A stretch of DNA of 64,000 bases from Symbiodinium natans. Taxonomy: Eukaryota > Sar > Dinophyceae > Suessiales > Symbiodiniaceae. The notes beneath the pieces were generated by a model. That model did no database searches and was not told the DNA's origin. It saw nothing but the letters and a program-made list of their open reading frames with translations. The position numbers were made by a program, and so were the translations under genes. Position 1 is the stretch's first letter; each line of letters starts with the position of its first letter. The stretch covers positions 324,001-388,000 of the forward strand of contig CAJNDS010002441.1 in assembly GCA_905221605.1 (NCBI GenBank), written 5' to 3'. This document shows, piece by piece, positions 37,309-46,700 of this stretch.

Positions 37309-37570
37309 TTTAGCAGCATGTAAACCTGAACAGCAATAGTTGAAGCTACCGAACTTCCCGGGCTCAAGTCTTCCAGAAAACGATGTGGCCCCAAATTGAC
37401 CACCCTAAACCCTGAACCCTGCGCAGGCTGAACCCCAAACCCTATATCCCTAGCACCCTATAAACGTTCCTTCCTAGCCGCCATGCACACTGGGGCCTGA
37501 AAAATTCGACGCCCACCTTGTGTAGCCCTATAAACCCGAAGCCCGAAGCCCAAAAAGGCGGCCCGCACAG

Positions 37571-37625
37571 ACCCGGGGAACATCCCTCCCGGCCCGGAGT
37601 GGCGCGATCGAAGTCGGCCACCAAG
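37571..37625 (+). CDS. candidate internal exon
   Basis: Acceptor GCCCGCACAG, donor CCAAG|GTCGCC. It reads TRGTSLPARSGAIEVGHQ. A stop-terminated piece lies just upstream (37478-37525, PPCTLGPEKFDAHLV). Confidence 0.35.
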
Positions 37626-37769
37626 GTCGCCAAACGAGGGTTTGGAGTCGTTTTTTTTTTTTTTCTCTTTCTGGCGGAGTTTAGTAGGTTCTTCGGGGCA
37701 TCAGGATGTCTTTTTATAGGGTTCTGGGGGTTCGAGGGCGGGTGTATATAACCCAAGGATCCCTAGTAC

Positions 37770-37855
37770 TCCCCCTACCACTCGGGCTCCCTAAGCTTTT
37801 TAAGGTTTTCAGGTACCTAGCCCCCATGGACCCCCCTCCCCCCCTAAGAACCCTG
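37770..37855. mobile_element. repeat family O, copy 2
   Basis: GGGCTCCCTAAGCTTTTTAA ... GGTACC ... CCCCCATGGACCCCCCTCCC. Partner of 13040-13132. Confidence 0.55.
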
Positions 37856-37947
37856 TGATCTTTGGCGGTTCGAGGCAGTTTTTGGGTGAGGGGTTTGGAT
37901 TTCGGGTATATGGGGCCGGAGGGCTTGCGGCAGGGAATCCCCAAAAG

Positions 37948-38015
37948 AATAAAAAATAATATTCCCTATATTACCCTTAATATAAGGAATATTATTCTTT
38001 ATTTTTCCGGGTTTC
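37948..38015. mobile_element. MITE family Q, copy 1
   Basis: Palindrome AAAAGAATAAAAAATAATAT then TCCC facing GGAATATTATTCTTTATTTTT. Confidence 0.75.
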
Positions 38016-38057
38016 TTAAGCAATTGGTAGAACTGAAGGGCGGTTGTTTGGCTTCAG

Positions 38058-38092
38058 ATCTTGCCAGGTGTCGGGATGGTGCCTGAGACAAG
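38058..38092 (+). CDS. candidate short exon
   Basis: Acceptor TTGTTTGGCTTCAG, donor ACAAG|GTTAGGG. Reads ILPGVGMVPET. The donor is a telomeric word. Confidence 0.32.
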
Positions 38093-38207
38093 GTTAGGGT
38101 TTAACCTGAACCCTAAACCCATAAACCCTACGCCCAAAACTCCAAAGAGTTTCAGGTTCATGGGGTGCAGGTCTTAGGGTTTAGGGTTTAGGGTTCAGGG
38201 TTTGCAG

Positions 38208-38280
38208 AGCTGCCCTTGAGGAAGGGCAGCTTAAGGAAACGGAGAAGGATCCTAGGGGACTCTTACATGGGCGGTTATGG
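38208..38280 (+). CDS. candidate internal exon
   Basis: Acceptor CAGGGTTTGCAG, donor TTATGG|GTGGGG. It reads AALEEGQLKETEKDPRGLLH then GRLW. Charged and helical. TTTAGGG-type repeats on both sides. Confidence 0.36.
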
Positions 38281-38372
38281 GTGGGGGTAGAGGTTTAGGG
38301 TTTAAGGTTTCGGGTTTAGGGTTTAAGGTTTAGGGTTTAGGGTTTAGGGTGTAATTAGGGTGTAGGGTGTGG

Positions 38373-38509
38373 GGTTTTAGGGTTTTAGGGTTTTAGGGTT
38401 TTCGGGTTTTAGGGTTTTAGGGTTTTAGGGTTTTAGGGTTTTAGGGTTTTAGGGTTTTAGGGTTTTAGGGTTTTAGGGTTTTAGGGTTTTAGGGTTTTAG
38501 GGTTTAGGG
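38373..38509 (+). repeat. TTTTAGGG octamer array
   Basis: About 16 units of an eight-base variant (one extra T), with a single TTTTCGGG change. Confidence 0.96.
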
Positions 38510-38514
38510 CACGA

Positions 38515-38587
38515 GACCTATACTTATAATCCTGTTTAGGGTACTATGTAACCCCGACCTACAACTACCCCCTGAACCTTCAAGTAG
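38515..38587. mobile_element. MITE family B, partial copy
   Basis: Right end ACTACCCCCTGAACCTTCAA then GTA, plus part of the TACTTATAATCC arm. The left end is lost against the octamer array. Confidence 0.5.
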
Positions 38588-38589
38588 CT

Positions 38590-38927
38590 TTGCACGCCCA
38601 TAGTGGCTCCCGAGGGTTGTGGGGACCTTTTTCAGGATCCACAAGAAGATGCAGCTTCCAAGTTAAGAGTCTAGGGGTTTCCGAAATAAGGGGTATTCTT
38701 GGGGTCCTTATTGTAATTCAGTGAATCCTAGCATTTGGGGGTTATGTATGAGGAGTCCCTTATGTTCGTATACCCGGCACAACCAGGGGTAGAAGTTCGC
38801 ATCTCCTGGAAAGAAAGTCCGTTTCGTCGCCGTCTTTCGGCGCTGGGAGTTCAGATCGTTTGATGAAGATGGCCGTTTTTGGTACGAGGGGCTTGCTGCG
38901 TAGGGTCCTTTTGAGAACCCTAAGGGT
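38590..38927. other. unassigned, with possible exons
   Basis: A short frame after GGACCTTTTTCAG (38636-38674, DPQEDAASKLRV, then stop), and another after GGGAGTTCAG (38851, SFDEDGRFWYEGLAA, then stop). The minus strand is open for 75 codons. Not resolved. Confidence 0.28.
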
Positions 38928-38967
38928 CCATGCACCTCATCATTACATTCTTGGGCTTTAAAGTACT
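38928..38967. mobile_element. MITE family C, left half only
   Basis: TAAGGGTCCATGCACCTCAT then CATTACATTCTTGGGC, cut off by CCCTAAA words. Confidence 0.6.
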
Positions 38968-39004
38968 AAACCCTAAACCCTATACCCTAAAAACTTAGGG
39001 GAAG

Positions 39005-39095
39005 CCCGCGCGCAGGAAGACTCACGAGCAGAAGCGCTTCAGCACTGACCTCAGGGGCTTAGCGAGGCGGCGAAACCCCAACGACCGTATAAGCG
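39005..39095 (+). CDS. candidate internal exon, basic
   Basis: Acceptor TTAGGGGAAG, donor AAGCG|GTTTAGGG. It reads PARRKTHEQKRFSTDLRGLA then RRRNPNDRIS. Strongly basic, possibly nucleic-acid binding. CCCTAAA upstream, TTTAGGG at the donor. Confidence 0.4.
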
Positions 39096-39154
39096 GTTTA
39101 GGGTTCAGGGTTCAGGGTTTAGGGTTTAGGGTTTAGGGAAAACGAAAACCTCAG

Positions 39155-39232
39155 ATCCTGCCTGAACTCCACGAACATGTAACGGACCTGTGGCTTATCA
39201 GCACCCTCCACTACCTGGACTCTACTGATTCC
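39155..39232 (+). CDS. candidate internal exon
   Basis: Acceptor GAAAACCTCAG, donor GATTCC|GTGGCA, 26 codons in phase 0. It reads ILPELHEHVTDLWLISTLHY then LDSTDS. Protein-like, family unknown. A possible next piece is 39292-39332 (VWNRESQLTCLQL). Confidence 0.4.
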
Positions 39233-39369
39233 GTGGCAAGCCCAAACCCTGGACTCCAGACACCCTAAGCCGCACGAAGTCCCAATTGCAGTCGTCTGGA
39301 ACAGGGAGTCTCAGTTGACATGCCTCCAACTGGTGCCCTAAGTACCCGTATGCAGCTACGCCCTTCTTG

Positions 39370-39480
39370 CCCAGAGGGACCATTTGTAGTACTATTGTGG
39401 AATTAGGTACCTCAAAACCCTATCTAGTATGGTTTTTGGGTACCTGATTCCATAATAGTAATACAAATGGACCCTCTGGG
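39370..39480. mobile_element. MITE family T
   Basis: CCCAGAGGGACCATTTGTAG ... AATTAGGTACC facing GGTACCTGATTCCATAATAG ... CAAATGGACCCTCTGGG. The arms are about 40 bp with few mismatches. Confidence 0.85.
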
Positions 39481-39509
39481 TTGCTGCCCTTCTTAACCGG
39501 TAATTACTT

Positions 39510-39600
39510 GGAGGGTGCGGCGCTTTGGGGGCGGCGCCGAGAATCTTCGCTCGTGCTTCAGATCCACGAGCGAGCCTGAATCCGTAACCCTGCACCTTGA
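39510..39600 (+). CDS. candidate exon
   Basis: After TTACTTGGAG the frame reads RRFGGGAENLRSCFRSTSEP then ESV, with a GTAACC donor. Tentative. Confidence 0.28.
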
Positions 39601-39852
39601 ACCCTAAACCCTTAGGGTTTAGGGTTTGGGGTTTGGGGTTTAGGGTGTAGGGTTTAGGGTTTAGGGTTTAGCCACTATCCCGATCAGTATAGTGGCATAG
39701 AGAGCATTGGTAAACCTTCAGCCCCTACACCCGAAATCCTACCGGATTTCGTGTGATGGGTCCCTTTCAAGTTCTCAGGCGAGGAGCCTCGTTGGTGTCG
39801 AAAGTCAGAGGCGGGGGCAGGGGGGGGGGGGGGGGAAGTCAGGGTGTTGCAG

Positions 39853-39916
39853 TGTAAGGGGCTCACGGCCTTGTCGGCTTTAGTGCTTGCAGGGCTCAGG
39901 ACTTGGGATTCAGAGG
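39853..39916 (+). CDS. candidate exon
   Basis: Acceptor GGGTGTTGCAG. It reads CKGLTALSALVLAGLRTWDS then E, to G|GTTTAGGG. Hydrophobic stretch. Confidence 0.32.
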
Positions 39917-40002
39917 GTTTAGGGTTTAGGGGTTGAGGTTTAAGGTTTTAGGGTTGAGGGTTTTAGGGTTGAGGGTTTAGGGTTTAGGGTTTGCGTCATC
40001 AG

Positions 40003-40098
40003 ATCTGGGAAAAGCCCTAGGACCAGAATGTACCCTGAAGCCCAGGTCACCCTGAACCTTGGACAGGGTACAGGTCGACTTGAAGGCCTGTGGTTTAC
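40003..40098 (+). CDS. candidate internal exon
   Basis: Acceptor TGCGTCATCAG, donor TTTAC|GTTTAGGG. It reads SGKSPRTRMYPEAQVTLNLG then QGTGRLEGLWF. Family unknown. Confidence 0.35.
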
Positions 40099-40177
40099 GT
40101 TTAGGGTTTAGGGTTTAGGGTTTAGGGTTTAGGGTTTAGGGTTTAGGGTTTAGGGTTTAGGGTTTAGGGTTTAGGGT
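40099..40177 (+). repeat. TTTAGGG array
   Basis: Eleven perfect units starting exactly at the donor of the preceding candidate exon. Confidence 0.96.
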
Positions 40178-40361
40178 TGAGCCAGGTAACCAGCTTTACC
40201 GAGAGAGCTACCCACAGCTACCCCAATTAAAGCATGAGTTCCAACAACAAAGGAACTGCAAGGGGAACCCCCCAAAAGGGAACCCCAAGAACATGGTCAT
40301 AAGGACCCTGGTAGGCATGTTTCTATTGTATTCCGACTATATAGATGCACTCCGGCACCTT

Positions 40362-40397
40362 TAAGGACTGTTAGTATAAGGGGGGGAACATCCGAAC
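40362..40397. mobile_element. MITE family A, right-end fragment
   Basis: TTAAGGACTGTTAGTATAAG then GGGGGGAACATCCGAA. The left half is not recognisable. Confidence 0.65.
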
Positions 40398-40439
40398 CCA
40401 GGGCTTTAAGCCTCAAACTTACAGGCTCGGGGTGGGGCC

Positions 40440-40682
40440 CAACGTCGAAGTAACCCGAAACCCTAAACCCTTAACCCTAAACCCCGAAACCCCGAAACCC
40501 CTAAACCCTAAACCCTAAACCCTAAACCCCTAAACCCCTAAACCCCTAAACCCCTAAACCCTAAACCCTAACCCCTAAACCCTAATCCCTAAACCCTAAA
40601 CCCTAGACCCTAAACCCTAAACCCCAAACCCTAAACCCTATAATCCCCGAAACCCCTAAACCCCAAACCCCAAACCCCAAAC
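40440..40682 (-). repeat. CCCTAAA/CCCCTAAA/CCCCAAA block
   Basis: Several heptamer and octamer variants in clusters, ending at the acceptor of the first DHHC exon. Confidence 0.95.
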
Positions 40683-40685
40683 CAG

Positions 40686-40745
40686 TTTGTGTCGGAGGCT
40701 TTTAAGCCGGACCGCGCCCACTTCTGTCGAGCCATGAACCGTGTG
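40686..40745 (+). CDS. DHHC gene exon: cysteine-rich domain
   Basis: After CAAACCAG it reads [22 protein letters not shown]-x-R-x-H-x-C matches the conserved K-P-x-R-x-H-H-C. The following C-x-x-C positions are M and V here, so zinc ligands are missing. The end is at GTG|GCCCAC (GC) or three bases earlier at CGT|GTGGCC. CCCCAAA units upstream, TTTAGGG-type downstream. Confidence 0.65.
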
Positions 40746-43700
40746 GCCCACTCCTCAGACTCAGGCTAAGTTTGGACCCGTTTTGGGGGGGTTTTGGGGT
40801 TTAGGGTTAGGGTTTAGGGTTTAAGATTTAGGGTTTAGGGTTTAGGGTTTCGGGTTTAGGGTTTAGGGTTTAGGGTTCAGGGTTTAGGGTCCAAGGCCAA
40901 GGGTTCATGGGCCCGTGATGTGGTCCCTTACCTCCTTTAAAAGGGTTCTGAAGTACGGGCCCTTGGGTTGTGTAGGGTATATCGGGGGTATGTATGGGGT
41001 AGTAAGGCCCCCTGTAAGGGCCCATTTGAAGAGACCATGTAACTACCCGAAGAGTTGAGGGCAGACCTTGCCACCTTACCTGGGCCTTTCGTTCGAAGTT
41101 CTAGTTGCTTTCTGTTAGGTGCCTACTTTAGTGGCTTCCTTCTTGTGTGTCAGAAAAGATGGTACCTTGAAAAGGAATTGCGACGAAGGGCCTGTAATGG
41201 TTCTGCTGCTACCTTCTCTTGTTGGTCAGGATGTGATGTGCTTGTGTCTTGTGCCCTGTAGCTACGGGGAGGGACTGCCACCTATTGCTTTGCGGGGTCT
41301 GGGATACCCCTAAACCCTAAACCCTAAACCCTAAACCCTAAACCCTAAACCCTAAACCCTAAACCCTAAACCCTACACAGGTAGGGCTCAGAGATTTCAG
41401 TAAGGGTCACTGTAGGGTTCCCCGAAGACAGGCTATTGACAAACATTCTTGCGAGGAAGCGGTCTCAGGCAAGCCACCTATGCTTGGCACACCACGTGCC
41501 TCCACGCATTCAGAACCAACCTTCAGCAGAACCCTAAACCCTAAACCCTAATTCCTAAACCCTGAACCCTAAACCCTAAATCCTAAACCCTAGACAATCC
41601 ACCCCGAAGAGTGCAGCCTGCTGAGATATGTGTGTTGCTTTCATTGCGCGCGTGTCCAGTTCAAATGGTTCCTGTTTAGACGCACCGGCTCGATTCTCGT
41701 TACAACCACCAGACATGAATTACCCAAAAACTCTCAACCCTAAACCCTGAACTCTAACCCTAAACCCTAAGCTCCAGACCCTGAACCCTAAACCCTAAAC
41801 CCTAAACCCTCATGCCTTTACGCAAGAGGTGCTCCGCATGGACCACCACTGTCCTTGGCTTGGAAACACGGTGGGCTGGGCCAACCACAAGTACTTCTAC
41901 CTCTTCCTGGTGCGGGGCCCCGGCCAAACTGGGGGGTTTAGGGTTTTAGGGTTTGGGGTTTAGGGTTTAGGGATAGAAGGGGATCCTACTATTTGGGGGG
42001 TCTATTTTAGGGGTGCCCTATTTCCGTACCCCCCCCCCCCCCCCCCAACTGAGTTCAGTTGTCAGAGGGCCTCGCCACTAGTTCAAACCCTAAACCCAGA
42101 CACCTAGAGGCGCGAAACTGTGAAATGCTCTATATAAATCCACGGGCCAAATGCTCGTGTGTATATCCATGCAGAAGGTGTGTGCATCGTTTATATGTAC
42201 ATATGTCACTGTACCAGCATAAGTATTTGTACAGCCTGCGACACCACGTAGAGCATCCTCTTTGTAGGGTTCAGGGTTCAGTGTTTGTAGAGTGTTTATA
42301 GAGTACTTGGAGGTTCATGGGTATCACCCCAATCTTAAGCCTACTGAGAGTCCATATGGCGGCCTGGGTCGGCCACTCTGTCGGCTACATGCGCCGCTGC
42401 GAGAGTAGCCAGGTGATCGGATCGCACCTCTGGCACTTCACGAACAGGCAGGCGGTCGAGGCAATCCGGGCCAATGGGCTCATGACGGGGGGCCCGCGTC
42501 GCGCCCGCGCCGAAACCCATTTGTGGGACGTCAGCGGCCGGCACGCCGTGCGAGAGCGCGCCAATCGGCATCCTCAATGGACGCACATTGTATTCGAGGG
42601 GAGCTATCGTCGTCATCGACAGCGACATCCCTCCACAGGCGATCGCTGCTGGTGCTGCCGACACCGCGCCCGCCGCAGCTCCTCCGCCAGGTCTCCAGCC
42701 CGCGCCCGACCAGTGTTGCTCGAGCCCTACTTAATGACTTAGAGGACTTAGGGGACTTAGGGGGGGGTTATAAGTGCCCTGAACCTCCAAGTAACCTGTC
42801 AAGATCAGAGCCCAGATGCCGTTGTTGGAAGCCGCGCCTCCGTTGGGCAGGGTTTAGGGTTTAGGGTTTAGGGTTTAGAGTCTAGGGTTTAGGGTTTTAG
42901 GGTTTTAGGGCTTTAGGGTTTGAGGGTTTGGGGGTTTTAGAGTTTTAGGGTTTAGGGTTTTAGGGTTTCAGGGTTTTAGGGTTTTAGAGCTTTAGGGTTT
43001 GAGGGTTTGAGGGTTTTAGAGTTTTAGGGTTTTAGTGTTTTAGGGTTTGAGGGTTTTAGGGTTTCAGCGTTTTAGGGTTTTAGGGTTTGGGGTTTGGGGT
43101 TCGGGGTTTATTTAGGGTTAGGGTTTAGGGTTTAGAGTTTAGGGTTTAGGGTTTCGGGTTTAGGGTTTAGGGTCTAGGGTTTGAGGCTTTTAGGGTTTTA
43201 GGGTTTTCTGTTTTAGGGTTTTAGGTTTTTAGGGTTTTAGGTTTTTAGGGTTTTAGGGTTTTAGGGGTTTAGGGTTTTACGGTTTTAGGGTTTCAGGGTT
43301 TCAGGGTTTTAGGCTTTAAGGGTTTTTTAGGGTTTAGGGCTTAGGGTTTAGGGTTTAGGGTTTAGGGCTGAGAAGCTGCCCATCCAAACGCAGAGACCCA
43401 CCGCAAATAGTACCCTACACAATGATGGTGTCATTCTTGGGAGCACCCTAACAGGAATCCACTGTCTTTGGATCTTTGCAGGGGTTTCGGTAGACAGCAG
43501 CTGGGTGGAGGTCTACCCGAACCGCCTCGATGCAAAACCCTCCTAAACCTTACACCAGATGTTAGAGTTTAGGGTTCAGGGTGTAGGGTTCATGGTTTAG
43601 GGTTTAGGGTTTAGGGTTTAGGGTTTAGGGTTTAGGGTTTAGGGTTTAGGGTTTAGGGTTTAGGGTTTAGGGTTTAGGGTTTAGGGTTTAGGGTTTAGGG

Positions 43701-46700
43701 TTTAGGGTGTGGGGCTTTCAAGAACCCGTGGCTGAAGTACTTCAGAGTATCTGCCCGGCTTGCTGACAAGAGTTCCCTTCTGAGGGCTGCCCCGAAAATC
43801 CCTAGAACACTCACAAGGGCCACATTTTGTAACAGGGACCCCAAAAAAGAAGGAGGGAACTGGCACTCCTTGTTCTTTCTTGGAGAGGGTGGGGGACATC
43901 AGGCCTACACCAGCGCTGCTTGTAGCCTTCTCGGCATGAATGCCTCTTGGCATCGATCTGGGCTACCCAAAGGCTCCTTTGTAGTACCTTTCTTGGGGGT
44001 ACTAGAATCCCCTATACCTAACCCAAAAAGGAACTACATTGGAGCCTTTGGGTAAACCCTAAAACCTGATACGCGTAGTGCTGTACGGTTTTGAGCTTGG
44101 GGTAAGGCCTTTGCCGCAGAACTTCTCAATCCTGCGACTGGGATCTTCAGGGACAGCCAGGCTATCCCCGACTTTGTGTGCAGCACCCGGGGGTCTTCAA
44201 GCAAAAGTTGGCACGAAATCCGCAATCTAAGTGCCCGCAATCAGGGCTCTGAGCCCTAGCGAAGTTCCATCGTCAAACAAACCCAAAGCCCTTCACTTCC
44301 TGAAAATCCAAACCCTAAACTAAACCCCTAGACAGATCACACAACACCCGTGACCCGAGACCACAAACCTTCGAGACCTGGAACAACCACAGCCATTCAT
44401 TCGCTTGAGGGTTTAGGGCTCCCAGCGGGGGCTTTGGCTTTACGGGTTAAAATTATCCTAAACAAAGCTTCTGGCGCCCGCCCAAAGCACCAAACCCTGG
44501 CCCTGAACCCCCAAACCTTCAACTCTCAAGCAAGCTTCTGCCGCCCACCCCAGACGTAAAACCCAAAACGCTAAACCCCTGAACCCTAAACCCTAAGCCC
44601 TAAACCCTAAACCCCCTCTCAACAGAGGTCCTGGAGTTGCTGTTGCACGCGACGCTTCCGGTGAGGGCCTTTCCTGGACCGCTTGGTGTTTATAGGGTTC
44701 GGGGTTTAGGGTTTAGGGTTTGAGGGTTTGGGGTGCCGTTTGGGGTTTGGGGTTCAGGGCCAGCACGAGCCCTACATTTGTCCTTTTTTTGTGCAGTTCA
44801 GAGTTTGAAAGAGCCCTAAACCCTATCGCTAAACCCGAAACCGCCCCGTATTCGTAGTTCTCCTTTTTTTCCGGCCACATCAGATTCCTTTCTGTACAAA
44901 TTATAGTGACGTCAGCGACGTCATTTTGAAATTAGCGCCAAATTAGTGACGTCAGAAATCCGAAATTAAGCCAAATTAAGGACCTGGTTTGGCACCAAGA
45001 AGCTGTAGGACCTAAGGCCCTCCACAAACACTCAAACACAAGGCCTTCCCGAGCCGACTTTTGAGGTTTAGGTTTTCGGGTTTTGGGTGCCTGGCTTGCT
45101 TTCCACCAGCTTCTCGGCTAGAGTTTTGGTGTTTTGGGTTGGGTTTAAGGATTAGGGGCTTGGAATCGGGTATGGCTGCCTTTTTTGAGCTTTAAAAACC
45201 CTAGCTGGCCCCCAGATAGGGTTTTTCGGAGCAAAAAAACCCTATCTGGCCCAGATAGGGCTTTTTTGAGCAAAAAAACCCTATCTGGTCCAGATAGGGT
45301 TTTTTTGAGCAAAAAACTGGCCCGTCCCCTTCCCTGCCCCCCCTCTCCCCTCCCCGCGACCCCCCACCCTCCTGGTTTGGTTTGGGGCTTGGAATTGGCT
45401 TCCCTTACCCTGTCTAGGCCCAGAGAGGGGTTTTGGGAGCAAAAAAACCCTACCTGGCCCAGATAGGGTTCTTTTGAGCAAAACAAAACCTATGTTGAGC
45501 AAAAAACCGGCCCGTCCCCACCCCTCCTGGTTGGGTTTGGGGCTTGGAATTGCTTCAAAAGCCGTTTTTGGGAGCAAAAAAACCCTATCTGGCCCAGATA
45601 GGGTGTTTTTGAGCAAAAAAACCTATCTGGCCTGGCCCGTCCCCTTCCCTGCCCCCCCTCTCCCCTCCCCCGCGCCGCCCACCCCTCCTGGGGGCTTGCA
45701 ATTGGCGTCAAAAACCCTATCTGGCCCAGATAGGGTTTTTTTGAGCAAAAAAACCGTATCTGGCCCAGATAGGGCTTTTTTGAGCAAAAAACTGGCCCGT
45801 CCCCTGTAGGGTTGTTTCAGGGTCGTTGTTGGGTTGTTTCAGGGTGGCCCAGGTCTCCTTTTAACAGGTTGTTGCAGGGTTTGAGTGAGTTTAGGGCAGG
45901 GCTGAGAGTTTTAGGTTTGGCTTGCTTTTATTGGCTTTTATCTGGGGTTTTGGCTTTGGTTTCGCGTTCTGGAGTTTGGGTTAGCCCAGGTCGCCCTGAA
46001 ATATGTGGTTTGGCTTTACGTCGGCCCTATTTGGCCAGATAGACTCAAAAAAAACCCTATCTGGCCCAGATAGGGTTTTTTCAGGGTTTGGGGCAAGGTT
46101 TGGGGTACAGGGCTTAGGTTGTTCCCAAGTCGGCTTGACATTGGGGTTTGGGCTGCAGACAGGCTCGTTGAGGGTTGTTTCAGGGTCGTTGTTGGGTTGT
46201 TTCAGGGTGGCCCAGGTCTCCTTTTAATAGGTTGTTGCAGGGTTTGAGTGAGTTCAGGGCAGGCTTAATTTCGGAAACGAAATTAAGCGCGACGTCCTTA
46301 ATTTCAATTTTGAAATTAAGCGCGACGTCACTAATTTCGCGTTTCATATTTAGCGCGACGTCATTTGCTTAATTTGGGTTTTGAAATTAATATAATTTCG
46401 GCAGTTCCTTTGCAATCCTCAGTGGCTTCCCGGTGATTTGGCAAGCCCTTGGTTCAGGGTTCCGGGAGTTTCGGGTTTAGGGTTTTTTTGGGGAGGGGGG
46501 GGGGGGGGGGGGGGGGGGGGAGGGGGGTCCGGCCCCCCCCACCTTGCTCCCTTCAAGGGAGTCCCCTTTTGTAAGAAACTGCGCAAATACCCAGAAAGCT
46601 CTGGTATCACCCCCACCGTCTCACCCATGGCTTAGGGCCTATGCCCTGAAGACTAAACCCTGCAAGGGCCGTATTTTTAGAGTTAGGGTCGCAGGGTGTG

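Noticed and set aside
41119-41310. 64-codon frame [20 protein letters not shown]... after CTTTCTGTTAG
   Set aside because: It lies between two DHHC exons whose motifs join directly, so it is probably intronic. Shows how easily open frames arise here.
45145-45810. Several overlapping 90-110-codon frames with [14 protein letters not shown]-like repeats
   Set aside because: By-products of the hairpin array, with similar peptides on both strands.
46419-46635. Polyglycine/polyproline frame
   Set aside because: Translation of a poly-G homopolymer.
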